DNA of 64,000 nucleotides from Gammaproteobacteria bacterium (GTDB lineage Bacteria > Pseudomonadota > Gammaproteobacteria > Pseudomonadales > Azotimanducaceae_A): the NCBI GenBank assembly GCA_012960755.1, contig DUAT01000163.1, forward strand, positions 1-64,000, read 5' to 3'. The notes under the pieces were generated by a model that saw only the letters and a program-made list of their open reading frames with translations, was not told the DNA's origin and ran no database searches. Shown piece by piece: positions 55,864 to 64,000 of the stretch; within the stretch, counting starts at the first letter, position 1, and each line of letters opens with the position of its first letter. The translations under genes and the position numbers were made by a program.

Positions 55864-56469
55864 ATGAAACTTTATCATTGTAAAGATGCGCGCTCACTGC
55901 GCCCCTTGTGGGCACTTGAAGAGATGGGGCTCGAGTATGAACTGGTGAACATGGAGTTTCCGCCCCGATTCACAGTCAAGGGTTACCTTGACCTGAATCC
56001 GATGGGCACCGTGCCCACATTCGTGGATGGTAATTCGACTCTGACTGAGTCCGCTGGCATCTGCCAGTACCTGGTTGAGAAATATGGGCCCCATGAAATT
56101 GGCATGACCATAGATGAGCCGGAGTACCCTGAATACCTAAACTGGCTGCATCGCAGCGATGCTACGTTAACATTCCCACAAACACTGGTGTTACGTTACA
56201 CCAAACTGGAACCGGAAGAGCGCCGAATTCCCCAGGTCGCTGAAGACTACGCAAAATGGTACCTGTCACGCCTGAGGGCAGTGGAGCAAACACTGGAAGG
56301 TAAAGAGTATCTTTGCGGAGATCGATTCACCATCGCAGATATAGCGGTCGGGTACGCGCTTTTTCTGGGCAGGTCCCTGGGGCTTGATGAACGTTACAAG
56401 GATAACTGCAAACAGTATCTGGCGAGGTTGATGCTGCGACCAGGGTTCATTCGGGCGCAGGGTCTTTAG
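55864..56469 (+). CDS. Glutathione S-transferase
   Basis: The 201-residue GST has an N-terminal thioredoxin-like domain (MKLYHCKDARSLRPLWALEEMGL and LNPMGTVPTFVDGN, then LTESAGICQYL) and an all-helical C-terminal domain (about 85-201, with FTIADIAVGYALFLG). It conjugates glutathione to electrophiles or isomerises thioesters. As the last gene of the AtuA/acyl-CoA dehydrogenase group, it may detoxify an unsaturated intermediate. A GAAGGAAC ribosome-binding site lies before the ATG. Confidence 0.88.
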   Translation: MKLYHCKDARSLRPLWALEEMGLEYELVNMEFPPRFTVKGYLDLNPMGTVPTFVDGNSTLTESAGICQYLVEKYGPHEIGMTIDEPEYPEYLNWLHRSDATLTFPQTLVLRYTKLEPEERRIPQVAEDYAKWYLSRLRAVEQTLEGKEYLCGDRFTIADIAVGYALFLGRSLGLDERYKDNCKQYLARLMLRPGFIRAQGL

Positions 56470-56501
56470 CAGCCTGCCTGGATCACCGTTCCGAACTCGC
56501 G

Positions 56502-56675
56502 TCAGGCAGCTTCCTGAACCCTGGGCTCATCTATGACAGGTTGAGATTCATCGATCTCGTCAGTTGTTCGTGTCTGGGGGTTTAGCTCGCGTCTCAGCAT
56601 TTCGATAACGGTGGGATCCAGCGGTCCCTGTGTATGTGGGCTGAAGTGCATTGCCAGCGCTATAAGTTTAAACAT
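56502..56675 (-). CDS. Small hypothetical protein (57 residues)
   Basis: A complete ATG-to-TGA frame encodes 57 residues: a short hydrophobic start (MFKLIALAMHF), then a proline-, glutamate- and aspartate-rich body ending EPRVQEAA. An AGGAATCA ribosome-binding site lies before the ATG. I do not recognise it. Between the GST and PilZ genes, it may be a real small protein or chance; codon use looks coding-like. Confidence 0.4.
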   Translation of the reverse strand: MFKLIALAMHFSPHTQGPLDPTVIEMLRRELNPQTRTTDEIDESQPVIDEPRVQEAA

Positions 56676-56860
56676 ATTGATTCCTGTAGGATTATTCGAT
56701 AAATTTCTCTGCCGTCTATATTGGGTCGGTTGTTTGAAATTAAACCCCCTGTGAACGGGGAAAATTCACTTAGTCGAAGATTCCCCAAAACACGGCTTGG
56801 CTTCTTACCTGAAATACTGAAATAATATCCCCCTTTTCAAAATGGAGCATCGGAGCTGAC

Positions 56861-57241
56861 ATGGGTGAAGATTTTATTGTCGCGCACGAGCGCCGGGCAT
56901 TCACCCGACTCGCAATCAAGGCACCGGTGGAGGTTCGCCAGGGAGACTCTGTATGGAAACTGGAACTCATCGATCTCTCCTTAACCGGTCTTGCGGTCAC
57001 GGAGCCAGACGAAATCGAGGCGGATTACTCACATCCGTTCTACTTCTACCTGTGCCTGGAACCCGACAACCCGCTGCAATTTCATGCCAACCTTATACGT
57101 ATGGACCCTGGTTGCATTGGTTTTGATATGGGGCACCTCGAGAAAGAGCAGCTCGTTCCCCTGGCAAAGTTGTTGTCAGCGCGCCTGGATGAAGCGACTA
57201 TCAATAAAGAACTAGCCCTGCTGGCGTCGATGGAACGATAG
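56861..57241 (+). CDS. PilZ-domain cyclic-di-GMP-binding protein
   Basis: The 126-residue single-domain PilZ protein shows the c-di-GMP-binding pair: RRAFTR (Arg12, Arg16 of RxxxR) and DLSLTG (Asp38, Ser40, Gly43 of DxSxxG). A short C-terminal helix follows. It likely relays c-di-GMP levels to an unknown partner controlling motility, surface polymer or transport. It stands alone, 390 bases after the GST gene, with a small frame on the other strand between them. Confidence 0.88.
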   Translation: MGEDFIVAHERRAFTRLAIKAPVEVRQGDSVWKLELIDLSLTGLAVTEPDEIEADYSHPFYFYLCLEPDNPLQFHANLIRMDPGCIGFDMGHLEKEQLVPLAKLLSARLDEATINKELALLASMER

Positions 57242-57448
57242 TTTACAAGGCTCATACAAGCCGCTCGACCGCCTCACAACACTGAATATTTCCAACTGAT
57301 TTTCACTTTTCATTTCAATGGGCTAAATACATATATATCAGGCAGCAAGCCAATTCTTCCGTGGCTGTGACAGACAATAATTCTGACAATCATCGTTGAA
57401 TCCTGTCCATCGCTCTAACTGGGACGGTGGAGATCTGATCAGACTAGA

Positions 57449-59741
57449 ATGCGTAACCTGTCACCGGACCAGACTCTGGTTTTGGTCAATGGCACACGGC
57501 GACATCGTTCAGCATTGGTCAATCTCCAGTTAGCGCCGCTCGGGACCACCAGCCAGGGTGCGCAGGCTATCGATTTTTCAACCTTTCCTGCGGCTGCAAT
57601 CCAGCGAGTTGAGATTTTGAGAGACGGCGCCTCAGCACAGTATGGCTCTGATGCGATTGCCGGTGTAATTAACCTTATCCTCAAAGATGCGGATCACGGA
57701 TTCGATGTTTCTGCCCAGTACGGTGAATATACCGAGGATGACGGGGAACGCGTTACCGTGAGTGCCAACGCCGGTTTTGCGCTTGGCAGTTCAGGTTTTC
57801 TTAACGTCACGGCGGAACACGCAACATCTGATATTACCACCCGCTCCAAGGCTAGACCTGATGCCGCCTCAGTCGCTGGTATCGTTGGCGCTGGTGATGT
57901 GCCTTACAATGGACTGGGACAACGCTGGGGAGATCCTGACATTGAATCCCTGAAGCTGTTTGCCAACCTGGGATTTGAAATCTCAGACAGTGTAGAACTC
58001 TACGGTCATGCCAGCTATATGGATAATGAAACTCTTTCCGGGTTTTTCTATCGAACGCCAGTACTGCCCGGTACCGGTAATATTGCCATTCCCGCGCGCA
58101 CAACCCTCAAGACTGATGCCGATGGTGATGGTATTGCAGACAATGCCGACGCTGCACTGGTCAGCAGCATCATGACGACCGGACTGGACCCGGCAGACTA
58201 CCTGACCGCAGATCCAGCCAGTCCCAGCGGATACGTCTTGTTAAATCCGATCCACACGCTGTTCCCGGGTGGTTACAGCCCATTGTTCGGTGCTGACATC
58301 CCCATTGTTCGGTGCTGACATCTCTGACTACACCATACTCTTTGGTGCCAGGGGTGAGTCATCAATAGGCTTTACCTGGGACATTCGAGCCCGTAGCGCA
58401 GAAAATGAGGTCGATTACGTATTAAACGGCAGCATCAATCCAAGTTTAGGCCGATTGTCACCAACATCCTTTGGTCCAGGCACCCTGACCCAGGAAGAAA
58501 ACAGCATCAACGGTGATTTTGTCATGGCATCCAGCAGCTCGCCGATGAACCTGGGCTTTGGTTTTGAATGGCGCGAGGAAACATACAAAATCGGAGCAGG
58601 TGACGCGGCATCAATCGAGGTCGGTCCTACTTTCGCACAGTTTGGTGTGGGCTCTGACGGTTTCCAGGGCTCGTCCCTGGAGTCAGCAGGCAGCTTTGAC
58701 AGTGCTAGCTATGCCTTATATGTGGATGTGGAAACGGACCTTACAGATCAGCTCTCCGGTGCCATTGCAGTACGTTTTGAAGATTACGACGAGTTTGGCT
58801 CTACGGTAAACTGGAAGATTTCCGGTCGTTATGCCTTTACTGACAACTTTGCCGTGCGGGCAACAGCGAACACAGGTTTCAGGGCGCCGACTCCGGGCCA
58901 GGTTAATACCCTGAACGTCACCACAACTTCCGATTCGTCAGGTAATTTAATTCCAAATGGTACCTACCCGGTTGACCATCCCGTGTCTTTGACCCTGGGA
59001 TCAAAACCTCTCGATCCGGAAGAGTCACTGAGTTTTACACTGGGTCTCGTCTGGTCACCAACACAAAGAACGTCAATAACCCTGGATTATTATGACATCG
59101 AGATCGACGACAGGATTGCGTTATTGTCCAACACCATCGACGCAGCAACCGTTGCCGACCTGGTTGCAGCAGGTTTTCCTAACGCAAACCTGCTACAGGG
59201 TAGCAATGCGAACTTTTTTGTGAACGGCTACACGTCAAATATTACTGGTATTGATTTTGCGCTGACGTCTGCCTACGAGCTTGGTCGTGGTTCTCTTGGA
59301 GTGGATTTCCGTCACAGCTACAACCAGCACGAGGTCTCTGATGTCGAGTCGGGTTCAGTCGGTGTGGACAGGGTATACGACCTGGAAAATCAGGTGCCTG
59401 AACATAACACCGTGTTGAGCCTCAATTACAACCTCGGTAATTTCGACGGCTTACTGCGCATTAACCGTTTTGGTGATTGGTCTACAACGGGTGGTCTTTT
59501 TGGTCCCGGTGATGCTTCTGATGCGACCGACTACGGTAGTGTTACACTGGTGGGGATTGAAGCCAGCTATACATTCGCAGATCATTACACTGTCACTGTA
59601 GGCGGCGATAATATTTTCGATGAGTACCCCGACAAAGAGAAGAATGGGGTGCTGGATTTTCTTGGTGTGAGGCACGCCATCACGTCGCCTTTCGGTTTCA
59701 ACGGTGCGTTCTGGTATCTGAGGGCATCAGCTGCTTTCTAG
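57449..59741 (+). pseudogene. TonB-dependent receptor, truncated and frameshifted
   Basis: Two out-of-frame pieces together form most of one TonB-dependent receptor. The first (57449-58318) starts inside the plug domain (MRNLSPDQTLVLVNG, VEILRDGASAQYGSDAIAGVI). The second (to 59741) carries the barrel and ends FWYLRASAAF, a normal outer-membrane C-terminus with final Phe. A 22-bp tandem duplication at 58279-58322 shifts the frame; removing one copy rejoins YSPLFGADISDYTILFG. The signal peptide, TonB box and first part of the plug are missing, and the 207 bases upstream hold no recognisable trace. The gene is thus damaged twice. It resembles receptors for large organic ligands; ligand unknown. 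Confidence 0.85.
58279..58322 (+). repeat. 22-bp perfect tandem duplication in the TonB receptor
   Basis: The 22-base unit starting CCCATTGTTCGG occurs twice in direct succession (58279-58300 and 58301-58322). Because 22 is not a multiple of three, one extra copy shifts the reading frame; a single copy restores it. This looks like recent slippage, a reversible phase switch, or an assembly artefact. Confidence 0.95.
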
Positions 59742-59776
59742 GTACAAGCTTCAATTGCCGAGTAAAAATTAGTCAT

Positions 59777-59811
59777 GTAGCAGGTCGTTGTCAGGACGAG
59801 CGATCTGCTAC
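59777..59811. repeat. 11-bp inverted repeat between convergent genes
   Basis: GTAGCAGGTCG pairs with CGATCTGCTAC (one G-U wobble) around a 13-base loop, after the TonB receptor and before the end of the PhyH gene. No U-run follows. Possibly a bidirectional transcription end. Confidence 0.4.
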
Positions 59812-59842
59812 TGACGGTCGACATCGTCAGCCAGCCATTCCT

Positions 59843-60766
59843 TTAGTTGATTTCGTTCTCCACCCGGGTAAGCCAGTAATCTGCATCAAAGGAGTTGTCG
59901 CCCAGCAGGTAGCGCCAGAACCGGATACGATTAAGGTACTCGAGTCTGGCGGTATCAGCTTCGAACCAGGGTTCAGGTGTGGTCAGGGTTGAATGCAGGT
60001 GTTGCGGGTCCTGTACACCGGTCCAGAATATCGGACGTTGCCTGTTGTGATCCTCCGGCAAGTCGGAGTCATCCCATAATCTTACCTGGCGTTCCGTCGG
60101 GCAGATGCGAACCTTGAACATGTAACGCATATTTTCAGACCGGTTCGACCCGCCGCCATGCCAGATACCCATATGCATGAACAGCAACGTACCCGCATTG
60201 CAGGTTAAGTGTTGCTGCCCAAGAATATTCTGGTAACGACCAATGCTGGCTTCACTAACAATTCTTAAATGGGAGCCAGGAATGTAACGGGTACCCCCCA
60301 TGTCTTTCGTGACCTCGTGTGGGTAATACATCAGCTGCACATCAAATGATCTGCGGGGGTCAATTGTAGAATCCTGGTGGGTATGCTGGGATACTTGTGC
60401 GGTGCCTCCATTGAACCCGGGAGGGAAGGCAATATGCAGAAAGTGATGATCAAACAAAGGTCGTCTGCCTACCAGGCTTTGTATCGCACCGGTAACCAGC
60501 GGTAAACCCAGTAGTTTGCCCAACGCGCTGTCGGCAGGGTAGGCATCCGACAATGGCACCCCGGCATTTACCACGGGGATGGTACTGGTTGCCATCACAT
60601 CACGGTAATGATCTCGTGGATGCGCAACATCGAGCCCATCAACATGACCAATATCACTGAGAAACTGTTGATTAATGGCGTCAGGAACAACGCTGTCCAG
60701 TTTTAGGAATCCTCGCGAAGCAAACTCCATCATCTGCCTGGAACTGAGCAGATTTGATTCAGCCAC
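59843..60766 (-). CDS. PhyH-family Fe(II)/2-oxoglutarate dioxygenase
   Basis: The 307-residue protein is a phytanoyl-CoA-dioxygenase-like enzyme. The iron-binding HxD is His130-Asp132 in QHTHQDST, and the distal His lies in HMGIWHGGGSNRS (about 208), followed by an Arg that would bind 2-oxoglutarate. Such enzymes hydroxylate or halogenate small molecules. It overlaps the preceding 90-residue gene by eight bases on the same strand, so the two are co-translated. It is divergent in function from the second PhyH 2 kb away. Substrate unknown. Confidence 0.85.
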   Translation of the reverse strand: MAESNLLSSRQMMEFASRGFLKLDSVVPDAINQQFLSDIGHVDGLDVAHPRDHYRDVMATSTIPVVNAGVPLSDAYPADSALGKLLGLPLVTGAIQSLVGRRPLFDHHFLHIAFPPGFNGGTAQVSQHTHQDSTIDPRRSFDVQLMYYPHEVTKDMGGTRYIPGSHLRIVSEASIGRYQNILGQQHLTCNAGTLLFMHMGIWHGGGSNRSENMRYMFKVRICPTERQVRLWDDSDLPEDHNRQRPIFWTGVQDPQHLHSTLTTPEPWFEADTARLEYLNRIRFWRYLLGDNSFDADYWLTRVENEIN

Positions 60767-61031
60767 TGACGTTCACCATCTTCTCGAAGAAAAACTCATA
60801 CTTCAGGTAATCGGTTCTAAATTCGTCACCGGTGACATGACTCACAAGCGGGCTGGCCTGAATCAAACGCCAGCCGTCTTTCAATGCATCCAGCCCGGTT
60901 CTATAGGGTGCTTCATCACAGTCTCCGGACATATGTCTGGTTTCACCCGTGCCGTCATAAAAAGCCCAGGCCACGACACGGGTATCCAGAGCCGACGTTG
61001 CCGTATACAAAACCATTACTTGTTGCCGCAT
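60759..61031 (-). CDS. Small protein (90 residues) co-translated with a PhyH dioxygenase
   Basis: The frame encodes 90 residues with no signal peptide or membrane helix. It has a regular pattern of charged and aromatic residues (DTRVVAWAFYDGTGETRHMSGDCDEA, then LKYEFFFEKMV). I do not recognise the family. Its stop overlaps the PhyH start by eight bases. A plausible role is a partner or small regulatory subunit of that dioxygenase; this is inference. An internal ATG at 61016 is an alternative start. Confidence 0.6.
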   Translation of the reverse strand: MRQQVMVLYTATSALDTRVVAWAFYDGTGETRHMSGDCDEAPYRTGLDALKDGWRLIQASPLVSHVTGDEFRTDYLKYEFFFEKMVNVSG

Positions 61032-61113
61032 AGGGAAAAACCGGTCAATTCACGGCGGATGGTATCACAAGCATTGGGAGTGGCTTGCTTAATGTGCGTT
61101 TTGTATAGGACTA

Positions 61114-62568
61114 CTAGTAGCGTGTAATGGAAAAATAAACCCGTCGCTGGTTTGGCACACTGGTAAATGGCACAGAGGTTGTAAATTGCAGTCTGTCCGC
61201 ATCGGTCTGCAACAGGTTTTCGACAATGAATTTACCCGACCAACGTTCAGTAATCCGGTAGGTTGCAAAAATATCAACAAAGTGTTGATCTTCAGAATAA
61301 GGTACAGGTTGTTCGGCTGACTTGTCGTGAAGGCTGGTATTGAGGAGATAATTACCACCGACAGATAGTCGATTTTTAAAGAAATAACTGGTGATACCCA
61401 TCCTGACCTGGTGCACCGGCCGGGTTTGCAGGGTGGTTTCCTTGGTATCGATATAACCGTAACTCATGTTAGTGCTGGTATTCTGTAGAACCTGGTAGCG
61501 GACAATCAGTTCACTCCCAACGGCTTTACTTTTCTTTTCCAGATTCTGATACTGATTCATACCAATACTGCTGAACGCATCGGCACCTGTTGTGTCCTGA
61601 GCCCATTGGCCTGGCAGCTGGCCCAACTCGTACTGATCTTCGATTTCATCGTGAAAAACGCTGACTCCGAGGGAGAATCCAACCGTGATATCCCAGGTAT
61701 AGTTCAATTCATAACTGTCTACTGTTTCCGGCTTGACCACATCAAAGCCATAAGTAGAAGTGAGCATCGGCGAACTGTTTCGGACTAACCTGTAGTAGTC
61801 ACGATCAAAGCCCTGCTGGTACGAGACACTCAGGTTATGCCCATCGTTGTTATGATAGGCGGCTGCGAAACTAGGTGAAATCTCCTCGACCGGATCGGCG
61901 TCAAGACCAGGTGAGATGAACGATGTATCATCGCGCCCGAACCTGTCATATCGTAACCCCATGGAAAATGTCAGGCTGTCGTTTGGTTTCCAGGTATCCT
62001 CTGCAAATAAACTGAACTCTGTCCAATTGCTTTCGACCGAGCCAAAACTGCTGTCTTGTAGATTGTCAGGCAGAAGGGCTGAGAGCATATCAGGGATAAA
62101 AAACAGATTGTCTGGCTCATATTGAGCGGCTGTGTAGGTACTGCTTATCGCCAACGTGTGATCATCAAAGCGGGTTCGAAAGATCACTGCCTGTTGCCAC
62201 TGTTGCTGTATGCCGCCCAGAAAAGGAAGACCGTTGTCGATGAAGATTTGTTCGTGCCAGGACAGTGATGCGGTGAGCTCGAAGCTTTCGGTATCGTTGA
62301 TTTCTACAATAACACTGGGTTGTATGCCCGCTGTTAAGTTGGAAAGTGTCAGGCTGGAAACCCCGTCGATCAGAATAATCTGGAATCCGCTGTAGGATGG
62401 GGCTGAATCCGGTACATCCTGTGGTGAGGTGATTTCAGGAAAGGATAGTGAAGTGACGAAGCCCTGGTCAGCTTGAACACGAACGGCACTTACGCATGCG
62501 AGTAGCGCAAACAGCAATGCATATCGCAGTGATAGGAGCATCGACGGTATCGCTCTCATAATCCGCAT
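61114..62568 (-). CDS. Plug-less TonB-receptor-like outer-membrane barrel
   Basis: The 484-residue protein has a signal peptide (MRIMRAIPSMLLSLRYALLF... ending AVRVQA) and then goes almost directly into TonB-receptor barrel sequence: ESNWTEFSLFAEDTWKPNDSLTFSMGLRYDRF and similar aromatic, alternating strands to the C-terminal YFSITRY (outer-membrane signature ending in Tyr). The usual 120-residue plug domain and TonB box are missing; the intervening region is too short to hold one. Either this is a decayed receptor whose 5' part was replaced by a signal peptide, or a genuine plug-free porin-like barrel. It is adjacent to two PhyH dioxygenase genes. Confidence 0.68.
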   Translation of the reverse strand: MRIMRAIPSMLLSLRYALLFALLACVSAVRVQADQGFVTSLSFPEITSPQDVPDSAPSYSGFQIILIDGVSSLTLSNLTAGIQPSVIVEINDTESFELTASLSWHEQIFIDNGLPFLGGIQQQWQQAVIFRTRFDDHTLAISSTYTAAQYEPDNLFFIPDMLSALLPDNLQDSSFGSVESNWTEFSLFAEDTWKPNDSLTFSMGLRYDRFGRDDTSFISPGLDADPVEEISPSFAAAYHNNDGHNLSVSYQQGFDRDYYRLVRNSSPMLTSTYGFDVVKPETVDSYELNYTWDITVGFSLGVSVFHDEIEDQYELGQLPGQWAQDTTGADAFSSIGMNQYQNLEKKSKAVGSELIVRYQVLQNTSTNMSYGYIDTKETTLQTRPVHQVRMGITSYFFKNRLSVGGNYLLNTSLHDKSAEQPVPYSEDQHFVDIFATYRITERWSGKFIVENLLQTDADRLQFTTSVPFTSVPNQRRVYFSITRY

Positions 62569-62873
62569 CCCTTCTGAGTTTGAGTAAAATCAAACTTGCT
62601 CAATTCCAATGCCCAACTGGTGCCTCCCCATATTATTCTGAAACATCCAGCTAAAATAATGGCTTGTTGACATTGGTATCGGGTTTATATGACCAGATTA
62701 GTGACTTTTACACAAGTTATTATCGTGATTTGATCGCCAATCAACAAAGATACAGCCTGTACCGGTTTGGGTGCTGTTTGTGGCAAAATTGCAAAATGTC
62801 AGACATTAATCAGACTACTGAAGTCACACTTAGCAGCAATCCAGTCAATACAAACCCTAATTATTGAGAACCG
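62569..62873. other. Intergenic stretch of 305 bases
   Basis: This divergent gap between the plug-less barrel gene and the second PhyH gene should hold promoters for both. A short plus-strand frame ending NTNPNY just before the PhyH start has no family resemblance and I do not call it. I see no terminator, riboswitch or repeat. Confidence 0.45.
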
Positions 62874-63677
62874 ATGCTACAAAAAGAGGAATACCCCCGA
62901 GTACACGCATTGACCGACGACGAATTGAAACGCTATCGGACAGATGGCTACCTGATTCGCGAGTCCGTGTTTTCTACAGACGAGATTGAAGAGCTTCAGG
63001 CAGCCGCAGAACGCGCCGTTAATGAAGCGAAGTCTCTGACTCGTAGTGGCCAGCCCTATATTCTGGACGGCAAGCGATTTGTGGATGCCGGTTACACCAC
63101 GATCCAGTTTGAACATACGACCAGGAGCGAAACGATTCGGGTGATTGAACCGGTACACGAGCTGGATCCCGTTTTCGATCGACTGATCGAAGAAGATCGC
63201 ATCATTGAGCCCATGCAGGATATTCTCGATTGTCGAAGGATTGCACTGTGGACCGCAAAACTAAACCTCAAGCGCCCCGGCGAGGGCTCCGGATTTGGCT
63301 GGCACCAGGATTCACCTTACTGGGTTCATGACAGTGATCATGTTGACCTGCTACCCAATGTAATGATCGCCTTCGACGATGCTACCGAAGACAACGGTTG
63401 CTTGCGGGTGATCAGGGCAAGTCATACACGGGGGTGCCTGGCAGGTACCAGCGACGGCTCACAATTGGGTGGCTTTTTTACTAACCCTGATTGTTTTGAT
63501 GAAGCCGACCAGGTTGCAATGTCAGTCTCTGCAGGGTCGATGATCTTTTTCGACCCCCATGCGATTCATGGCTCCTTGCCGAACAACTCGGACGAGCCGC
63601 GTCGAGCCATGGTGCTGACATATCAACCAGCTGATTTTCCTGCGTTGAAATCAAAGGCTGTTCGCAATGTGTCTTAA
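62874..63677 (+). CDS. Second PhyH-family Fe(II)/2-oxoglutarate dioxygenase
   Basis: The 267-residue protein shows the PhyH pattern with HxD at His144-Asp146 (GWHQDSPYW), the distal metal His in FFDPHAIHGSLPNNS near residue 230, and the R of the RRAMVLTYQP region for 2-oxoglutarate. It differs clearly from the first PhyH (59843-60766), so these are not recent duplicates. It converges on the Baeyer-Villiger-type monooxygenase gene; their stop codons overlap. Substrate unknown, but two dioxygenases beside a monooxygenase suggest oxidative breakdown or tailoring of one compound. Confidence 0.87.
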   Translation: MLQKEEYPRVHALTDDELKRYRTDGYLIRESVFSTDEIEELQAAAERAVNEAKSLTRSGQPYILDGKRFVDAGYTTIQFEHTTRSETIRVIEPVHELDPVFDRLIEEDRIIEPMQDILDCRRIALWTAKLNLKRPGEGSGFGWHQDSPYWVHDSDHVDLLPNVMIAFDDATEDNGCLRVIRASHTRGCLAGTSDGSQLGGFFTNPDCFDEADQVAMSVSAGSMIFFDPHAIHGSLPNNSDEPRRAMVLTYQPADFPALKSKAVRNVS

Positions 63678-64000
63678 CTCACCTCAAGACCTTCCATATC
63701 ACCCTGGTCTCGCCATTGTTTAAGGAGTTTATAGAACTGTATAGGACCCGCCCCGTACATCTGCGAGAAGAAGCCATTCTTATTCCCGGGTTTGCCTTCA
63801 CTATTGTAATACCCCGGGGTGCACTCCGAATAGAATCGGGTACCGAGGATTGATAGCCTTTCGATTTCGTCTACATATTCCTGTTCTGCCTGAGGCGTGA
63901 CCTCAACGGTGTTTTTACCCTGATTACGCACTTCACCCAGAATGTAGGCAATTTGCTTCGCCTGTTCATTGAGGGCGTGGGGAACATTGACGGTAATCGC
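63674..64000 (-). CDS. Baeyer-Villiger-type flavin monooxygenase, C-terminal part
   Basis: The frame is open to the window edge, so only the last 108 residues are visible. They match the end of FAD/NADPH Baeyer-Villiger monooxygenases (cyclohexanone-monooxygenase type): AYILGEVRNQGKN, then FYSECTPGYYNSEGKPGNKNG and GAGPIQFYKLLKQWRDQGDMEGLEV. These enzymes insert oxygen next to a ketone to form esters or lactones. The N-terminal FAD and NADPH domains lie outside the window. Its stop overlaps that of the convergent PhyH gene by three bases. Confidence 0.85.
   Translation of the reverse strand, partial: AITVNVPHALNEQAKQIAYILGEVRNQGKNTVEVTPQAEQEYVDEIERLSILGTRFYSECTPGYYNSEGKPGNKNGFFSQMYGAGPIQFYKLLKQWRDQGDMEGLEVS

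Noticed and set aside
62664..62867. 67-residue plus-strand frame before the second PhyH gene
   Set aside because: No ribosome-binding site or family resemblance, and it lies in the promoter region of two divergent genes.
1..64000. CRISPR arrays, insertion sequences, prophage
   Set aside because: No regularly spaced repeats, transposase, integrase or phage structural genes were seen.

Overview
The window looks like chromosome of a heterotrophic, probably marine or soil, gammaproteobacterium. The basis is protein resemblance: NfuA, B12-dependent MetH, AroF-type DAHP synthase, DUF2970 and DUF3379 proteins and TonB-dependent receptors. Base composition looks even (roughly half G+C by eye). There is no rRNA, complete tRNA, CRISPR array, transposase or phage gene. 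Most of the window is housekeeping and catabolic genes on both strands, in short operons.

Layout. 1-13 kb: acrylyl-CoA reductase, a Kef-type antiporter, a ferredoxin-type sulfite/nitrite reductase with its DUF934 partner, an MFS transporter, MetH, NfuA and AroF. AroF is preceded by an aromatic-rich leader peptide and attenuator. 13-20 kb: TauE-like permease, GlnS, LLM oxidoreductase, a threonine-dehydratase-like enzyme, a minus-strand operon (membrane protease, broken glyoxalase, SelW-like selenoprotein with an in-frame UGA), then glyA behind a ZTP riboswitch. 20-25 kb: a tight cassette of HAD phosphatase, metallophosphatase, PhoU-kinase fusion and ATP-grasp protein, facing a phosphohexomutase. 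26-34 kb: D-aminoacylase-like amidohydrolase, MaoC-like hydratase, alpha/beta hydrolase, an ECF sigma/anti-sigma pair, an FMN reductase, and a DUF35/thiolase pair. 34-43 kb: YfcE phosphodiesterase, DoxX-like protein, DUF3604 and TraB/GumN proteins, a RibH2-like lumazine synthase, glyoxalase I, a histidine phosphatase, PHA synthase, and a GYD protein beside a GYD-acyltransferase fusion. 43-56 kb: PutA, a PQQ-dependent dehydrogenase lipoprotein, a phosphotriesterase-like hydrolase, a desorption-type flavin monooxygenase-like protein, AtuA, two acyl-CoA dehydrogenases and a GST, which together suggest branched or terpenoid acyl-CoA breakdown. 56-64 kb: PilZ protein, a TonB receptor broken by a 22-bp tandem duplication, two PhyH-type dioxygenases, a plug-less TonB-receptor-like barrel, and the C-terminal end of a Baeyer-Villiger-type monooxygenase.

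Regulatory RNA is the richest layer. Three signals are well supported by sequence: the aroF attenuator, the ZTP riboswitch on glyA and the SECIS-like hairpin just after the UGA of the SelW-like gene. The best candidate for an undescribed system is the phosphatase / PhoU-kinase / ATP-grasp cassette at 20.1-24.8 kb. All functional calls rest on reading the sequence and on recalled family motifs; no database search was run.
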